Made by a program: the position numbers and the translations under genes
From: an uncultured Prevotella sp.
GTDB lineage: Bacteria; Bacteroidota; Bacteroidia; Bacteroidales; Bacteroidaceae
Assembly (NCBI GenBank): GCA_947177775.1
Contig: CAMWVS010000009.1
Span: forward strand, 1 to 64,000
DNA: 64,000 nucleotides
Reading direction: 5' to 3'
Shown here: positions 1-9,239 of the stretch, piece after piece
Position numbering within the stretch: the stretch's first letter is position 1
Layout of the letters: every line of letters starts with the position of its first letter
The notes under the pieces: model-generated
Told to the model about the DNA's origin: nothing
The model's database searches: none
What the model saw: only the letters and a program-made list of their open reading frames with translations

Positions 1-71
1 GTCGGGAAAGTGTATGTATGGCGGAAGTGATGCAGCAGTTTATTGAACGTAAAAATTTTATGGAGATATGA
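1..71 (+). CDS. C-terminal end of an unidentified capsule-locus protein (partial)
   Basis: Only the last 22 codons and the TGA (69-71) lie in the window, read from base 3; the visible tail ends in KNFMEI. The stop overlaps the ATG of the next gene (ATGA), so it belongs to the same operon. Too little is visible to name it. In comparable loci a cytidylyltransferase of the IspD/TarI kind often precedes an SDR reductase, but nothing in these residues proves that here. Confidence 0.6.
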   Translation, partial: RESVCMAEVMQQFIERKNFMEI

Positions 72-805
72 AAAAGATATTGATAGTCGGTGGAGCAAAT
101 GGTATAGGATTATCTATAGCAACAGAATTATCAAAACGTTCCGAAGTAGAGAAAATTTATATAGTAGATAAGGCGAAACTAAACGAAGAATATAATAATT
201 CTAAGTTCCAATCGTATGAGTTTGATTTGACTTTACAGGATTATTCAATATTCAGTCGGTTTAATGATATTGACGCATTGGTGATAACAGCCGGTTTTGG
301 GCGTCTTGCTTTATTCCGTGATGTAAATGACCGCCATATAATAGATTCTTTCAATGTAAATACAATACCTGTTATGCGTATTATCCGCCATTTTTATAAC
401 AAGTTGGAATCACAGAATGATTTCTATTGTGGTGTAATGGTCAGTATTGCAGGTTTTATGTCCTCTCCTTTCTTTTCCATTTATGGTGCAACTAAAGCTG
501 CATTGAAAATTTTTATTGAAAGTGTAAATGTGGAGTTGGAAAAAGCAGGAACTTCAAACCGTATACTTAATGTATCTCCAGGCTCTTTAAAAGGAACGAG
601 TTTTACGAAAGGTAAAACAGATTTGAGTGTTACTGCACCTATGGCAGAGGAGATAATCAACCACTTAGAGCATAAGGATGATTTGTTTATTCCTCAATAT
701 GAAGAAATCTTCAAAAATGTACTGGAACGTTATCATAATGATTTCCGTGCCGAGGGTAGACATTCTTATGAGTATAAAATGAATAGTGGAAGAGTGAATA
801 AATGA
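68..805 (+). CDS. SDR-family oxidoreductase of the capsule locus
   Basis: A 245-residue short-chain dehydrogenase/reductase. The N-terminal Rossmann motif GGANGIG (residues 8-14) binds NAD(P)H, and the catalytic set is visible as Ser126, Tyr139 and Lys143 (YGATKAA). Length is normal for a classical SDR. It overlaps the preceding gene by 4 nt and precedes the flippase by 44 nt. Because the locus also carries a glycerophosphotransferase and LicD, it may reduce a sugar phosphate to a polyol phosphate, as the SDR part of Haemophilus Bcs1 does for ribitol 5-phosphate. That substrate is inference; only the family is directly supported. Confidence 0.85.
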   Translation: MKKILIVGGANGIGLSIATELSKRSEVEKIYIVDKAKLNEEYNNSKFQSYEFDLTLQDYSIFSRFNDIDALVITAGFGRLALFRDVNDRHIIDSFNVNTIPVMRIIRHFYNKLESQNDFYCGVMVSIAGFMSSPFFSIYGATKAALKIFIESVNVELEKAGTSNRILNVSPGSLKGTSFTKGKTDLSVTAPMAEEIINHLEHKDDLFIPQYEEIFKNVLERYHNDFRAEGRHSYEYKMNSGRVNK

Positions 806-849
806 TTTTACGGTATTAGAGTTTGTAGTTTGATATTAGTTTTCAGTGA

Positions 850-2130
850 ATGTTAGATATTAGGAAGAAATACATTCAAATAAGAACAAATAAGACGGTA
901 TTAAATGGTTTCCTATTTACTATTTTTGCATTTATGGGAACTGGTGTGAATTTCGTTTTACTTTTAGTCCTTTCAAAATTTCTTTCTCCATCAGAATATG
1001 GATATTTAAATCTGTTCAATACATTTATAACATTAATGACAATATTTGTATCTGTTAATATGGAAAAAATAATTGTTGTTAATTATTTTAAAGTGAGTAA
1101 GCAGTATACGGGCGAGACTATTACAGGAACTTTACTAATATCAACCATGTTAGCTTTGTTGTATTGTTTAGTCATTTTGATTTTTAGTAATAAGTTGAGT
1201 TCTGAATTGGGTTTTAGTTCTATTTATTTATATATAGCTATATCATATTGTTTGTTGAATTTGATTTCAAGTATAAATCTTGCGATATGGAAAGCTGAAG
1301 CGAATCCTAAATCATTTGGCATTTATAGTTTATCTATTGTTTTTTTAAATTGTGCTATAACCATTTTATTTCTTGTTGCCTTCGATTTGGGGTGGGTTAG
1401 TCGTGCTGTTGCTCAATTTGGGGTATCATTGCTATTTGGAATGTTAAGCCTGTGGATAATGTATAAACGTGGATTTATAGGGCATGCTGTGAGGATAAGG
1501 ATATATAATATGAAAGAATCTTTAAAATTTGGTATACCACTAATCCCGAATACTTTATCATGGTGGGCTATGCAGGGTATAAATAGATTTATTATAAATT
1601 CATATTATGGCCCTGCAGAGGTGGGATTATATAGCTTTGCAACTAATTTTTCAAATATCATTCAGATTATAGCAACTTCATTTGCACAGAGTTGGCATGT
1701 GGATGTTTATGAACGATTGACAAAAAAGGAAAGTGGATACATTGAATATTTGTCGGCCTTTACGCGAAAAATGATATATGTATATTTTTTTATAACCATT
1801 GTTATATATGCTTTAAGTGTATTGTTGATACCGGTAGTATTCCCTCAATATACAGATTCTTTAAAATTTCTTTTACCATTGTGTATTGGAGCCTTTGCCC
1901 ATTGCATAAATCAATTATTTGTGTGTTATCTTTTTTATTATAAGAAGACAAACATACTGATGAATATAACAATAGCTGTATCTGTAATAAATGTAGGATT
2001 AGGATTTGTTTTTATTCAATATAATCTTCTCATGGCTGCATATATAAGTATGATATCAGAAGTATTAATAGCTATAATGTACATAATACATTCTCACAGG
2101 TTAGTTTCACTAAAACTGATATTTAAATGA
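850..2130 (+). CDS. Wzx-type polysaccharide flippase
   Basis: A 426-residue, very hydrophobic protein with about 12 predicted membrane segments starting near residue 18, of the MATE/polysaccharide-synthase (Wzx) type. It would flip undecaprenyl-linked repeat units across the inner membrane for Wzy-dependent polymerisation, consistent with the Wzy-like gene at 4206. The segment PNTLSWWAMQGINRF near residue 232 is typical of Wzx proteins from Bacteroidetes. The stop overlaps the next start (ATGA at 2127-2130), showing translational coupling. Strong AT bias, as in its neighbours. Substrate unknown. Confidence 0.85.
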   Translation: MLDIRKKYIQIRTNKTVLNGFLFTIFAFMGTGVNFVLLLVLSKFLSPSEYGYLNLFNTFITLMTIFVSVNMEKIIVVNYFKVSKQYTGETITGTLLISTMLALLYCLVILIFSNKLSSELGFSSIYLYIAISYCLLNLISSINLAIWKAEANPKSFGIYSLSIVFLNCAITILFLVAFDLGWVSRAVAQFGVSLLFGMLSLWIMYKRGFIGHAVRIRIYNMKESLKFGIPLIPNTLSWWAMQGINRFIINSYYGPAEVGLYSFATNFSNIIQIIATSFAQSWHVDVYERLTKKESGYIEYLSAFTRKMIYVYFFITIVIYALSVLLIPVVFPQYTDSLKFLLPLCIGAFAHCINQLFVCYLFYYKKTNILMNITIAVSVINVGLGFVFIQYNLLMAAYISMISEVLIAIMYIIHSHRLVSLKLIFK

Positions 2131-3032
2131 AATCATTATTAAGAATGCTGAGAGAAAAAGGTATTCCATATACGGTTAATAGAATTCGTATACGGTTTCC
2201 TTTTTTGTTTACGACCAAAATACCAATACTTAAGGCTGATAATGAATGGAGGCTTTATAAAAAATATTCTCGTAAATATGGTGGAATATTAAAAAAGGAT
2301 ATATTAAATGATAGTTGTTCTGACCATAATAAAAAAGAATTGAAATTTTGGACATTATGGCTGCAAGGTGAAGATAAAGCACCAGATATAGTAAAGAAGT
2401 GTATATCGCAGGTTAGAAAGTTTTATGGAGATGAACATTTGGTCGTTTTAAATAGTGAAACAATAGGAGATTATGTTCATGTGCCGGATTATATCACTTA
2501 CAAACATGATAAAGGATTGATAACTCATGCACATTATTCTGATATAATACGTACGTTATTATTATGTGAGCATGGTGGCGTTTGGATAGATTCTACATGT
2601 TATATGTCGGCTCCATTGCCAGATGCAATATTGAATAATAAGTTATTTGTCTTTAGGATGCCAAAATGTTTTCCTGGAGCAATAAAAGCTTCTAATTGGA
2701 TGATTGTTGCAGATAAAAATAGTGTGATAATGTCTAAATTAAAAAAAATACTTCTGACCTATTGGATGAATAATAATAGTATAGAGGATTATTTATTGTA
2801 TCATATATTTTTCAGTATCGTAGTAGATTCTACGGAAGAAACAAGGAAAGAATGGGGGGATATGCCTTATTATAATAATGACAATCCACACATTTTAGGC
2901 CGTGAATTGTTTAATTCTATCAATGTATCGCGAATAAATGAAATAAAAAAAATGTCTTTCGTTCATAAACTGAGTTGGAGAACGAAAGGTGATATAGCCA
3001 ATTCGAATTTCGAATATATCATTAATATATGA
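2127..3032 (+). CDS. Capsular polysaccharide synthesis glycosyltransferase (PF05704/GT32-like)
   Basis: A 301-residue protein matching the capsular polysaccharide synthesis family, related to GT32 transferases that have a DXD-like sugar-nucleotide site. Visible marks are FWTLWLQGEDKAPDIVKKC near residue 73 and the acidic active-site region HYSDIIRTLLLCEHGGVWID at about 136-155, where the Asp-rich GGVWIDS stretch stands for the DXD loop. No membrane segment, so probably cytoplasmic or peripheral at the inner membrane. It overlaps both neighbours by 4 nt. Sugar donor and acceptor cannot be read from sequence. Confidence 0.78.
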   Translation: MKSLLRMLREKGIPYTVNRIRIRFPFLFTTKIPILKADNEWRLYKKYSRKYGGILKKDILNDSCSDHNKKELKFWTLWLQGEDKAPDIVKKCISQVRKFYGDEHLVVLNSETIGDYVHVPDYITYKHDKGLITHAHYSDIIRTLLLCEHGGVWIDSTCYMSAPLPDAILNNKLFVFRMPKCFPGAIKASNWMIVADKNSVIMSKLKKILLTYWMNNNSIEDYLLYHIFFSIVVDSTEETRKEWGDMPYYNNDNPHILGRELFNSINVSRINEIKKMSFVHKLSWRTKGDIANSNFEYIINI

Positions 3033-4216
3033 AACGGTTCTTCTTTATTTTTTTTAAGTTTTGCTTATTGCCAATATATTATTTGTCTTATTTGATTCCA
3101 CGTAATAAAAGGCGATGGGTTTTTGGTGAGGCTAATGGATTTAATAATAATTCTAAATATTTTTATTTGGAAGTAATCAATAATCATAAAGAAATTGATG
3201 CTGTATGGATAGGTGATAAGGATATCGTAAGAAAGCTTAGAGAAAAAAATCTTCCTTGTTATTTTCGGTATTCGTTGAAAGGGTTATGGTATTCATTAAC
3301 ATCTAAAATCTATATAGTATCATCAACCCCTGGGGATATAAATTTTTATTTGTCTGGTGGGGCTTTCATTGTTAATTTATGGCATGGTGTTGGCGTAAAG
3401 GCATGTTTATGGGCTAATCCTTTGCATAGGAAGTATAAATCATCAGGTTTATTAAAAAATATTGTTCATTATATCCTTTGTCCGCATTTGTATCATAAAC
3501 CATATTTAGTTTTATCAACATCAGATGATATGACTAAAGCATTTTTTGCGCCGATGTTTGATATCGAATGCTCTAAATGTATAACCAACCTATATCCAAG
3601 ATGTCATTTCATGATGCAAGATCGGCAAAAAATTATAGAGCATATAAGAAAATATGAAACAGAAAATTATTTGAATATAATTCAGAGTTTTTCTAAATAT
3701 AAAAAAATAATTATGTATGCTCCAACATTTAGAGATTCTGAAGATGATTTTATAAATCAAAGTGGTATCGATTTTTATGATTTAAATGCTTTTTTAGCAA
3801 GCAGGAATTTCTTATTTATCTTAAAGTTACATCCTGCGACAAAATTTAATGCACAAGTTATAAATGAACTTAGTAATATTTTATATCTCGACAGTACATT
3901 TGATTCTTATTTAATAATGCCTTTTAGTGATATGCTGATAAGTGATTATAGTTCTATTGTATATGATTATATGTTACTAGGAAAACAGGTGGAAATTTTT
4001 GCATTTGACTTTAAACGGTACACTGCATCTTGCCGTAACCTTGTTTTCAGTATGGAGGACGCAATAAAAGGTTTTTCTTATTCAGATAATTACAATGATT
4101 TGAAGAAACATATTGATAAAGAAAAGATAATAGTCCCAGATGATATTTTAAACCATTGGTGGACAAAGCATTATTGCTTATATCAAATCATTAATGAACT
4201 TATAGATGAAAAATAA
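3029..4216 (+). CDS. CDP-glycerol/ribitol glycerophosphotransferase family protein (TagB/TagF-like)
   Basis: A 395-residue member of the CDP-glycerol:poly(glycerophosphate) glycerophosphotransferase family (PF04464), which transfers polyol phosphate from a CDP-polyol to a lipid-linked acceptor or growing chain. Hallmarks: NLWHGVGVK with the catalytic-type His119, YAPTFRDSEDDF, LKLHPAT, and the C-terminal SDYSSIVYDYMLLGKQ with nucleotide-binding acidic residues. The hydrophobic N-terminus probably tethers it to the membrane. It overlaps its neighbours (4 nt upstream, 11 nt downstream). This gene is the strongest sign that the polymer contains phosphodiester-linked glycerol or ribitol. Whether it adds one unit or polymerises is not decidable here. 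Confidence 0.85.
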   Translation: MKRFFFIFFKFCLLPIYYLSYLIPRNKRRWVFGEANGFNNNSKYFYLEVINNHKEIDAVWIGDKDIVRKLREKNLPCYFRYSLKGLWYSLTSKIYIVSSTPGDINFYLSGGAFIVNLWHGVGVKACLWANPLHRKYKSSGLLKNIVHYILCPHLYHKPYLVLSTSDDMTKAFFAPMFDIECSKCITNLYPRCHFMMQDRQKIIEHIRKYETENYLNIIQSFSKYKKIIMYAPTFRDSEDDFINQSGIDFYDLNAFLASRNFLFILKLHPATKFNAQVINELSNILYLDSTFDSYLIMPFSDMLISDYSSIVYDYMLLGKQVEIFAFDFKRYTASCRNLVFSMEDAIKGFSYSDNYNDLKKHIDKEKIIVPDDILNHWWTKHYCLYQIINELIDEK

Positions 4217-5447
4217 GAAATATATAATCTGGGGGATACCTGTATTTAATAGGGTAACAGGATTTTTTCTTCTTGTATGTCTTTATTATGTAGTGAATGT
4301 TGTGACTTCATCTGCTAATTCGGGGATGAGTGGACAACTTTTGGCGGAGTCAAATCCGTTGAATAGACTTATGGCAGGATTGATTATCTCATATTGTTTG
4401 TTCTTTTCTTTTTATACTCCAAAACGTGTTAATGACAGTGTATATAAAGTATCGTTATTGTTTATATTATATATAACAGTTCGTTACTTTTTTGTATTTA
4501 TGGAAAATACAAATTATGCTTTATCCGTTGTTAGTCATATTTTTAATATAATATACTGGATTTCAGGTTTGTTATTTTCTGTTAAGTGTTTTTCCTTTAT
4601 AGACAGAACGGCTTTAAACAAATTAATAAAAATACTTGTTGTTGTTGTTTTCTTATTTTTAATGTATAGGATGATAACACAAAAAGCCATATTGTCATCA
4701 GAAGGTATTGTGGCTGGTATAAATGTAGCTGGTTCTGCTTATATGTTGGCTCCGCTGATTCTTTTTGTCTTTAATGGTAAATTTAAAATTATAATGATGA
4801 TGGCATGTTTGTTTATTTGTGTATATAGTGCAAAGAGACAAGCAGTATTGGGGATATTAATAGTTTTGCTGTTTAGTGCAAAAGACATTATTGTTTCATA
4901 TTTTAAACAATTTAAACTTTGGGGAATTATTGTTATTATTGCAGTCTTATTTGGAGGACAAAAATACATATATAAATCTGTAGATGATTTAATAAACAGA
5001 CAAGAGACCATTGCTGATGAAGGTGGTTCCATGGACAGTGGAAGAAGTGATTTGAGGACAGCTGCTTTAAAAGGCTATGAGCATTCTAATATTATTGATA
5101 AGGTATTTGGTGGAGGTACAGCTATTAGCTCTCTTTATATAAAAAAATATTACGGAAAGTATAATGCTCCTCATTGTGGATTCGTAGAAATTCTATGTGA
5201 CTATGGGATTATTGGAGAATTGCTTTTTATTGCATTTTTCTTTCATTTGCTAAGATGGGGAAGGCATTTTCTGTATTTATCAAAATGGCAATTGATTTAT
5301 TTTTCAATGGTTTTGATTTGGATTAATTTTAATGTGGTATCACATGTTGGTAATATTTTTGCTATATATTTATCCTTGGCTTTTGGATATTTATATAATG
5401 ATATAAAAGAAAACGAAGTGGCTCTATATAAAAAATATAAGTTATGA
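4206..5447 (+). CDS. Wzy-like O-antigen/capsule polymerase
   Basis: A 413-residue integral membrane protein with about 10-12 hydrophobic segments and a large soluble loop (roughly residues 255-300, containing DEGGSMDSGRSDLRTA) before the last helices, the usual architecture of Wzy polymerases and O-antigen ligases. Wzy proteins are poorly conserved, so the call rests on topology and on position beside wzx and glycosyltransferases. The start at 4206 overlaps the previous gene by 11 nt; the stop overlaps licD (ATGA). A ligase role is the alternative. Confidence 0.7.
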   Translation: MKNKKYIIWGIPVFNRVTGFFLLVCLYYVVNVVTSSANSGMSGQLLAESNPLNRLMAGLIISYCLFFSFYTPKRVNDSVYKVSLLFILYITVRYFFVFMENTNYALSVVSHIFNIIYWISGLLFSVKCFSFIDRTALNKLIKILVVVVFLFLMYRMITQKAILSSEGIVAGINVAGSAYMLAPLILFVFNGKFKIIMMMACLFICVYSAKRQAVLGILIVLLFSAKDIIVSYFKQFKLWGIIVIIAVLFGGQKYIYKSVDDLINRQETIADEGGSMDSGRSDLRTAALKGYEHSNIIDKVFGGGTAISSLYIKKYYGKYNAPHCGFVEILCDYGIIGELLFIAFFFHLLRWGRHFLYLSKWQLIYFSMVLIWINFNVVSHVGNIFAIYLSLAFGYLYNDIKENEVALYKKYKL

Positions 5448-6226
5448 AAAGAATAGATATAACAGAATGTCATTATAGGCTTTTAAATATTGCAAAGGCA
5501 TTTGATGAAATATGTACTAAACATAATATTCCATATTATATGTTGGGAGGTACAATGTTGGGAGCGATACGTCATAAGGGATTCATACCTTGGGATGATG
5601 ATATGGATTTTGGAGTTCCGATGAATTATTATAGTGAATTAATTGATTTATTAGAAGAAGAATTACCTGATAAATTCAAATGTTGCACTTATAAGAATCA
5701 TCCATGTGTATTATATCCATTTATAAAAATACAGGATATTGAGACTTGTATTGACGATCCTCGTTCAAATGTAAATTTGAAAGAGCAATTGGGAGTGAAT
5801 ATAGATGTATTTCCTTTGTTTGACTGTGATGTTAATGATGTAGAACTTTCTTCTATATTTAGATTAATACGATTACAAACCATATTTAATGTTGGGTCTA
5901 CTTCCAACAACTTTTTTAAAATGATATTTAAAAGAATTTTGGGTATGATGTGTTTTAATAAAGATATGTTTATAAACAGGATTGTATATAAGTGTAATCA
6001 TCTGGCAGATGGAAATTATCTTGGTAATATATTGGGGCGTTGGAAGAGAAAAGAAATAATACCGAAAGAATGGTATGGTTTAAATATGAGGTATCAGTTT
6101 GAGGATATAACTCTTTGCGGTATAAAGGATTTTGATAAATATCTTTCGCACATGTATGGTGATTACATGAAGATACCTTCACGTGAAGAGCAATCTGTAC
6201 ATTGTGAAAATATCTATATTCGATAA
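5444..6226 (+). CDS. LicD-family phosphotransferase
   Basis: A 260-residue LicD protein. The signature is intact: LGGTMLGAIRHKGFIPW at about residues 34-50 followed by the metal-binding acidic cluster DDDMD (51-55). LicD enzymes move a nucleotide-activated phospho-group, classically phosphocholine from CDP-choline, and in other loci sugar- or polyol-phosphates, onto a cell-surface glycan. No choline uptake or activation gene (licA/licB/licC) is visible, so the donor may instead be the CDP-polyol used by the glycerophosphotransferase at 3029. Overlaps the polymerase gene by 4 nt. Confidence 0.88.
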   Translation: MKRIDITECHYRLLNIAKAFDEICTKHNIPYYMLGGTMLGAIRHKGFIPWDDDMDFGVPMNYYSELIDLLEEELPDKFKCCTYKNHPCVLYPFIKIQDIETCIDDPRSNVNLKEQLGVNIDVFPLFDCDVNDVELSSIFRLIRLQTIFNVGSTSNNFFKMIFKRILGMMCFNKDMFINRIVYKCNHLADGNYLGNILGRWKRKEIIPKEWYGLNMRYQFEDITLCGIKDFDKYLSHMYGDYMKIPSREEQSVHCENIYIR

Positions 6227-6248
6227 ATTGTGAAAATGCGTGCATCTG

Positions 6249-6842
6249 ATGAATAGAATTATATTATTAAGTATGTCTTTTTCTTATTTATTGGACAAAT
6301 TGTGGTGTCCTGTTTATAAGCATGCTATGAAGTATTGCGGACGTGGTGTTTATCTCCGTCCAACTTGTTCTGATTTTAAAGGATTATGGAATATGTCGAT
6401 TGGTGACGAAACAAGTATTCCAAAAGGAAGCACATTTTATTGTACAATTGCTCCATTGACGATAGGCAAAAAGGTGATATTCGGACCTAAACCAACCATT
6501 ATCACAGGTGACCACAGAATTGATCTTATAGGAAAATACATTATGGACGTGACGGATGCGGAGAAAGAAGCAGAGCATGATGCACCAGTTGTCATAGAGG
6601 ATGATGTTTGGTGCGGAGCCAACGTCACGATATTGAAAGGTGTGACTATTGGACGTGGAAGTGTTGTGGCAGCAGGTGCCGTAGTCACGAAATCATTTCC
6701 ACCTTATTCAATTATAGGTGGTGTGCCTGCAAAGATGCTTAAATATAGGTTTACAGTAGAAGAAATAATAAAGCATGAATGTATGCTTTACCCAGAGCGA
6801 CAACGATTGAGTCGTGAGTATCTTCTTTCTTCTCGTTCGTAA
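6249..6842 (+). CDS. Hexapeptide-repeat acyltransferase
   Basis: A 197-residue left-handed beta-helix acyltransferase of the WcaF/VatD/maltose-acetyltransferase type. Imperfect hexapeptide turns run through most of the chain, and the late block [20 protein letters not shown] followed by VVAAGAVV and [11 protein letters not shown] is diagnostic. An acceptor-side His occurs in [10 protein letters not shown]. It probably O-acetylates a capsule sugar using acetyl-CoA. I chose the ATG at 6249 over the GTG at 6240 in the same frame. It is the last strongly AT-rich gene of the locus. Confidence 0.85.
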   Translation: MNRIILLSMSFSYLLDKLWCPVYKHAMKYCGRGVYLRPTCSDFKGLWNMSIGDETSIPKGSTFYCTIAPLTIGKKVIFGPKPTIITGDHRIDLIGKYIMDVTDAEKEAEHDAPVVIEDDVWCGANVTILKGVTIGRGSVVAAGAVVTKSFPPYSIIGGVPAKMLKYRFTVEEIIKHECMLYPERQRLSREYLLSSRS

Positions 6843-6879
6843 TTGGAGTAATCGTTATTAAATTTTCTAATTCTGGTTT

Positions 6880-7947
6880 ATGCCAAAAGTTTTAGTTGTT
6901 GCCACGTCTCGTAAGACGCGTGGTGGTATTACGTCTGTGGTCAAGGCCCACGAACAAGGTGAACAGTGGGAACAGTACCATAGTCGGTGGATAGAGACGC
7001 ACAGGGATAAAGGCATGTTCACGAAGATGTTTTATCTTATTCGTGGATTTGTGGAATTTCTTTTTCTTATGCCGTTTTATGACTTGACGCATATACACAT
7101 GAGTGAGCCTATGTCGGCGATAAGAAAGGTGCCATTTATGACGTGGGCCAAATTGTGGAGGAAGAAGACGATTATACATTTTCATTCCTTTTCGCCTGAA
7201 ACAACAGTCAGAAGCAGGTTTGCCTTTCTTTACCGTTACCTTTTTGGCAATGCCGACAGAGTTGTTGTGTTGAGTGAGTATTGGAAGCGTGAGGTGTTGA
7301 AAGAGATTCCGTCGGCCAAGGTGGCAGTTGTATATAATCCGTGTCTGGCTCATGTGACAAGACCGTCTGCCGGATTCGCTGATTATGACGGTCCGTTACC
7401 ACAGGCACATTCGATTTTATATGCTGGGACGGTAAACCAAAGAAAAGGATATGCCGACATGATAAAAGCATTTGCCAAGATTGCAAAGCGGCATGATGAC
7501 TGGCAACTTGTATTCGCCGGAAACGGGGAAATCGAAAGTGGTAAGAATCTTGCAGAAGAGTTAGGAATAAGTTGTCAGATTTTGTGGCTTGGATGGGTGA
7601 GTGGTGCAGACAAAGACAGAGCATTCCAAGAAGCAACGGTGTTTTGTCTTCCATCATACGCCGAGGGATTTCCTATGTCTGTTCTTGATGCATGGAGCTA
7701 TGGGCTACCGGTTATCACCACTCCAGTGGGTGGTATTCCTGATGTGGCCCGTGATGGAGAAAACATGTTGCTGTTTGAGCCAGGAAACGTGGATGAACTC
7801 GCAAAGTGCATGGAGAGAATGATAACGGACAAGGAACTTCGTGACAATATAAGTCGGGCTTCTCTTGAATTTGCAAGAACGACATTTAATATTGATACGA
7901 TTAACAGGCATATCGGAAAACTCTATAGCGAAGTCTTAAAATCATAA
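6880..7947 (+). CDS. GT4-family glycosyltransferase
   Basis: A 355-residue GT-B glycosyltransferase of family 4. The N-terminal domain begins with SRKTRGGITSVVKAHEQG (acceptor side) and the C-terminal domain has the donor-binding patterns LYAGTVNQRKGY, FAGNGEIE and SYAEGFPMSVLDAWSYGLPV with the EX7E-like acidic pair, then TTPVGGIPDV. It would add one sugar from a nucleotide donor to the lipid-linked repeat on the cytoplasmic face. Base composition is clearly less AT-rich than the genes before 6850, so it may belong to a conserved flank of the locus. Confidence 0.88.
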   Translation: MPKVLVVATSRKTRGGITSVVKAHEQGEQWEQYHSRWIETHRDKGMFTKMFYLIRGFVEFLFLMPFYDLTHIHMSEPMSAIRKVPFMTWAKLWRKKTIIHFHSFSPETTVRSRFAFLYRYLFGNADRVVVLSEYWKREVLKEIPSAKVAVVYNPCLAHVTRPSAGFADYDGPLPQAHSILYAGTVNQRKGYADMIKAFAKIAKRHDDWQLVFAGNGEIESGKNLAEELGISCQILWLGWVSGADKDRAFQEATVFCLPSYAEGFPMSVLDAWSYGLPVITTPVGGIPDVARDGENMLLFEPGNVDELAKCMERMITDKELRDNISRASLEFARTTFNIDTINRHIGKLYSEVLKS

Positions 7948-8015
7948 ATCTTTAAGATATAAGTAAGCCATTTCGGTACTGAAATAGCACATATATCAGA
8001 ATAAGCATAATTATT

Positions 8016-8747
8016 ATGACGATTAAGTTGAAAGATTTGTGCATCCTTGAAAGCAAGGAGGTACTTGCTTCTATTCCACAAGGAAAGAAGCTGATAAACA
8101 CGATAAACGCACATTCTTATAACACGGCACAGACAGATGCTTTGTTTGCCGAGGCGCTGCGGAACGGTGATTATCTCATTCCGGACGGGGCGAGTATAGT
8201 GAAAGCTTGCCGGTGGCTGAAAGTTAAGTCGAGGCCAAAAGAGAGGATAGCCGGATGGGATTTGTTTGAGTTTGAGATGGAGCGGCTGAACAAGACGGGC
8301 GGACGCTGTATGTTCATGGGCAGTAGTCCGAAAGTATTGAAGCTGATAGTGGAAAAGGCAAAGGTGACATATCCAAACATTGAGGTTGTGACCTATTCCC
8401 CTCCATACAAACCGGAGTTTACGGAAGAAGATAACGCCGCCATCATCAAGGCTGTCAATGACGCTAACCCTGATTTGCTTTGGATTGGCATGACGGCTCC
8501 GAAGCAGGAGAAGTGGACATACGCCAACTGGGACAGGCTGGATATCCACTGTCATGTAGGTACGATAGGAGCCGTGTTCGACTTCTTTGCCGGTACATAC
8601 AAGCGTGCCCCGCTCTGGTGGCAGGAACATTCTTTGGAATGGCTCTACCGGCTTATAAAGGAACCGAGGCGTATGTGGCGGCGCTATCTGATAGGCAACA
8701 TCCTGTTTTTCCGGAATATAATGAGGGAGAGGATGGGCAGAGCCTGA
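8016..8747 (+). CDS. WecG/TagA/CpsF-family glycosyltransferase
   Basis: A 243-residue GT26 protein. Diagnostic features are LIPDGASIVKACRWLK with the catalytic-type Asp, the ERIAGWDLFE segment, GSSPKVLKLI, GMTAPKQEKW, and GAVFDFFAGTYKRAPLWWQ near the C-terminus. Members transfer N-acetylmannosamine or its uronic acid to undecaprenyl-PP-GlcNAc: WecG in enterobacterial common antigen, TagA/TarA in wall teichoic acid. Together with the TagB/F-like gene at 3029 this suggests a teichoic-acid-like linkage sugar. It is the last gene of the locus and is followed by a hairpin terminator. Confidence 0.9.
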   Translation: MTIKLKDLCILESKEVLASIPQGKKLINTINAHSYNTAQTDALFAEALRNGDYLIPDGASIVKACRWLKVKSRPKERIAGWDLFEFEMERLNKTGGRCMFMGSSPKVLKLIVEKAKVTYPNIEVVTYSPPYKPEFTEEDNAAIIKAVNDANPDLLWIGMTAPKQEKWTYANWDRLDIHCHVGTIGAVFDFFAGTYKRAPLWWQEHSLEWLYRLIKEPRRMWRRYLIGNILFFRNIMRERMGRA

Positions 8748-8793
8748 CCAGAACGGACGCAAGTTGCTCAAACAGAACGTAACTAAGCGGATG

Positions 8794-8838
8794 AGGCTGT
8801 ATCGTAATTTAAGAATTGCGGTGCAGCCTTATCTTTTT
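8794..8838 (+). terminator. Rho-independent-type terminator of the capsule operon
   Basis: Arms 8794-8809 and 8814-8829 pair along all 16 positions if three G-U pairs are allowed, with a 4-nt loop, followed by a T-rich tail (TATCTTTTT). The three T-for-C differences all preserve pairing in RNA of the + strand, so the structure is selected in the capsule transcript. Confidence 0.8.
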
Positions 8839-9226
8839 GTTGATGCCGTCATTTAAATTGGTTTTTAATGTGTGTAATATTATGGTGTTAAAAAGAAAGC
8901 ATATCCAAGTATGAGTGCTAACTGTACTTCATTTTTTCAAAGTCTTAATGGATAGGAATAATTCTATATTTCTTTCGGACAATTCATGATATCAGGTACT
9001 CCATGAGTTTTATGCACTATAAAGTTACAACAATTTCCGCTAATCACTCAATTCTCAAACATTTATAATTCGTCGAACTCACGTTAAGTTTAAGTAATTA
9101 AGACGTGAAGCCGTGAAAAGGCAAGCCGCAAAGCTGCGAAGTATTATTGCAATACAGAATGAATACCACAGGCTGAGTCTTTACGCTTATATGTCTTTGC
9201 GTTTTTGTGAAATCATTTTTTTTCTT

Positions 9227-9234
9227 TATCTTTG
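9227..9234 (+). promoter_or_regulatory. Bacteroidetes -7 box of the GH43 gene
   Basis: TATCTTTG fits TAnnTTTG. Its last base is 6 nt before the A of the ATG at 9240, so the expected transcription start falls on or beside the start codon. No clear -33 TTG box was found at the usual distance. Confidence 0.6.
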
Positions 9235-9239
9235 CCGAT

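Larger units (their letters stand above)
8748..9239 (+). other. Intergenic region after the capsule locus
   Basis: Contains the terminator at 8794-8838 and, at its end, the GH43 promoter at 9227-9234. The AT-rich stretch between them shows no convincing gene; the short frame opening at 9113 has no homology I recognise. Confidence 0.6.

Noticed and set aside
1..8747. Phage- or plasmid-borne origin of the AT-rich locus
   Set aside because: No integrase, replication, mobilisation or phage genes; AT-rich composition is usual for capsule loci exchanged by homologous recombination in the flanks.
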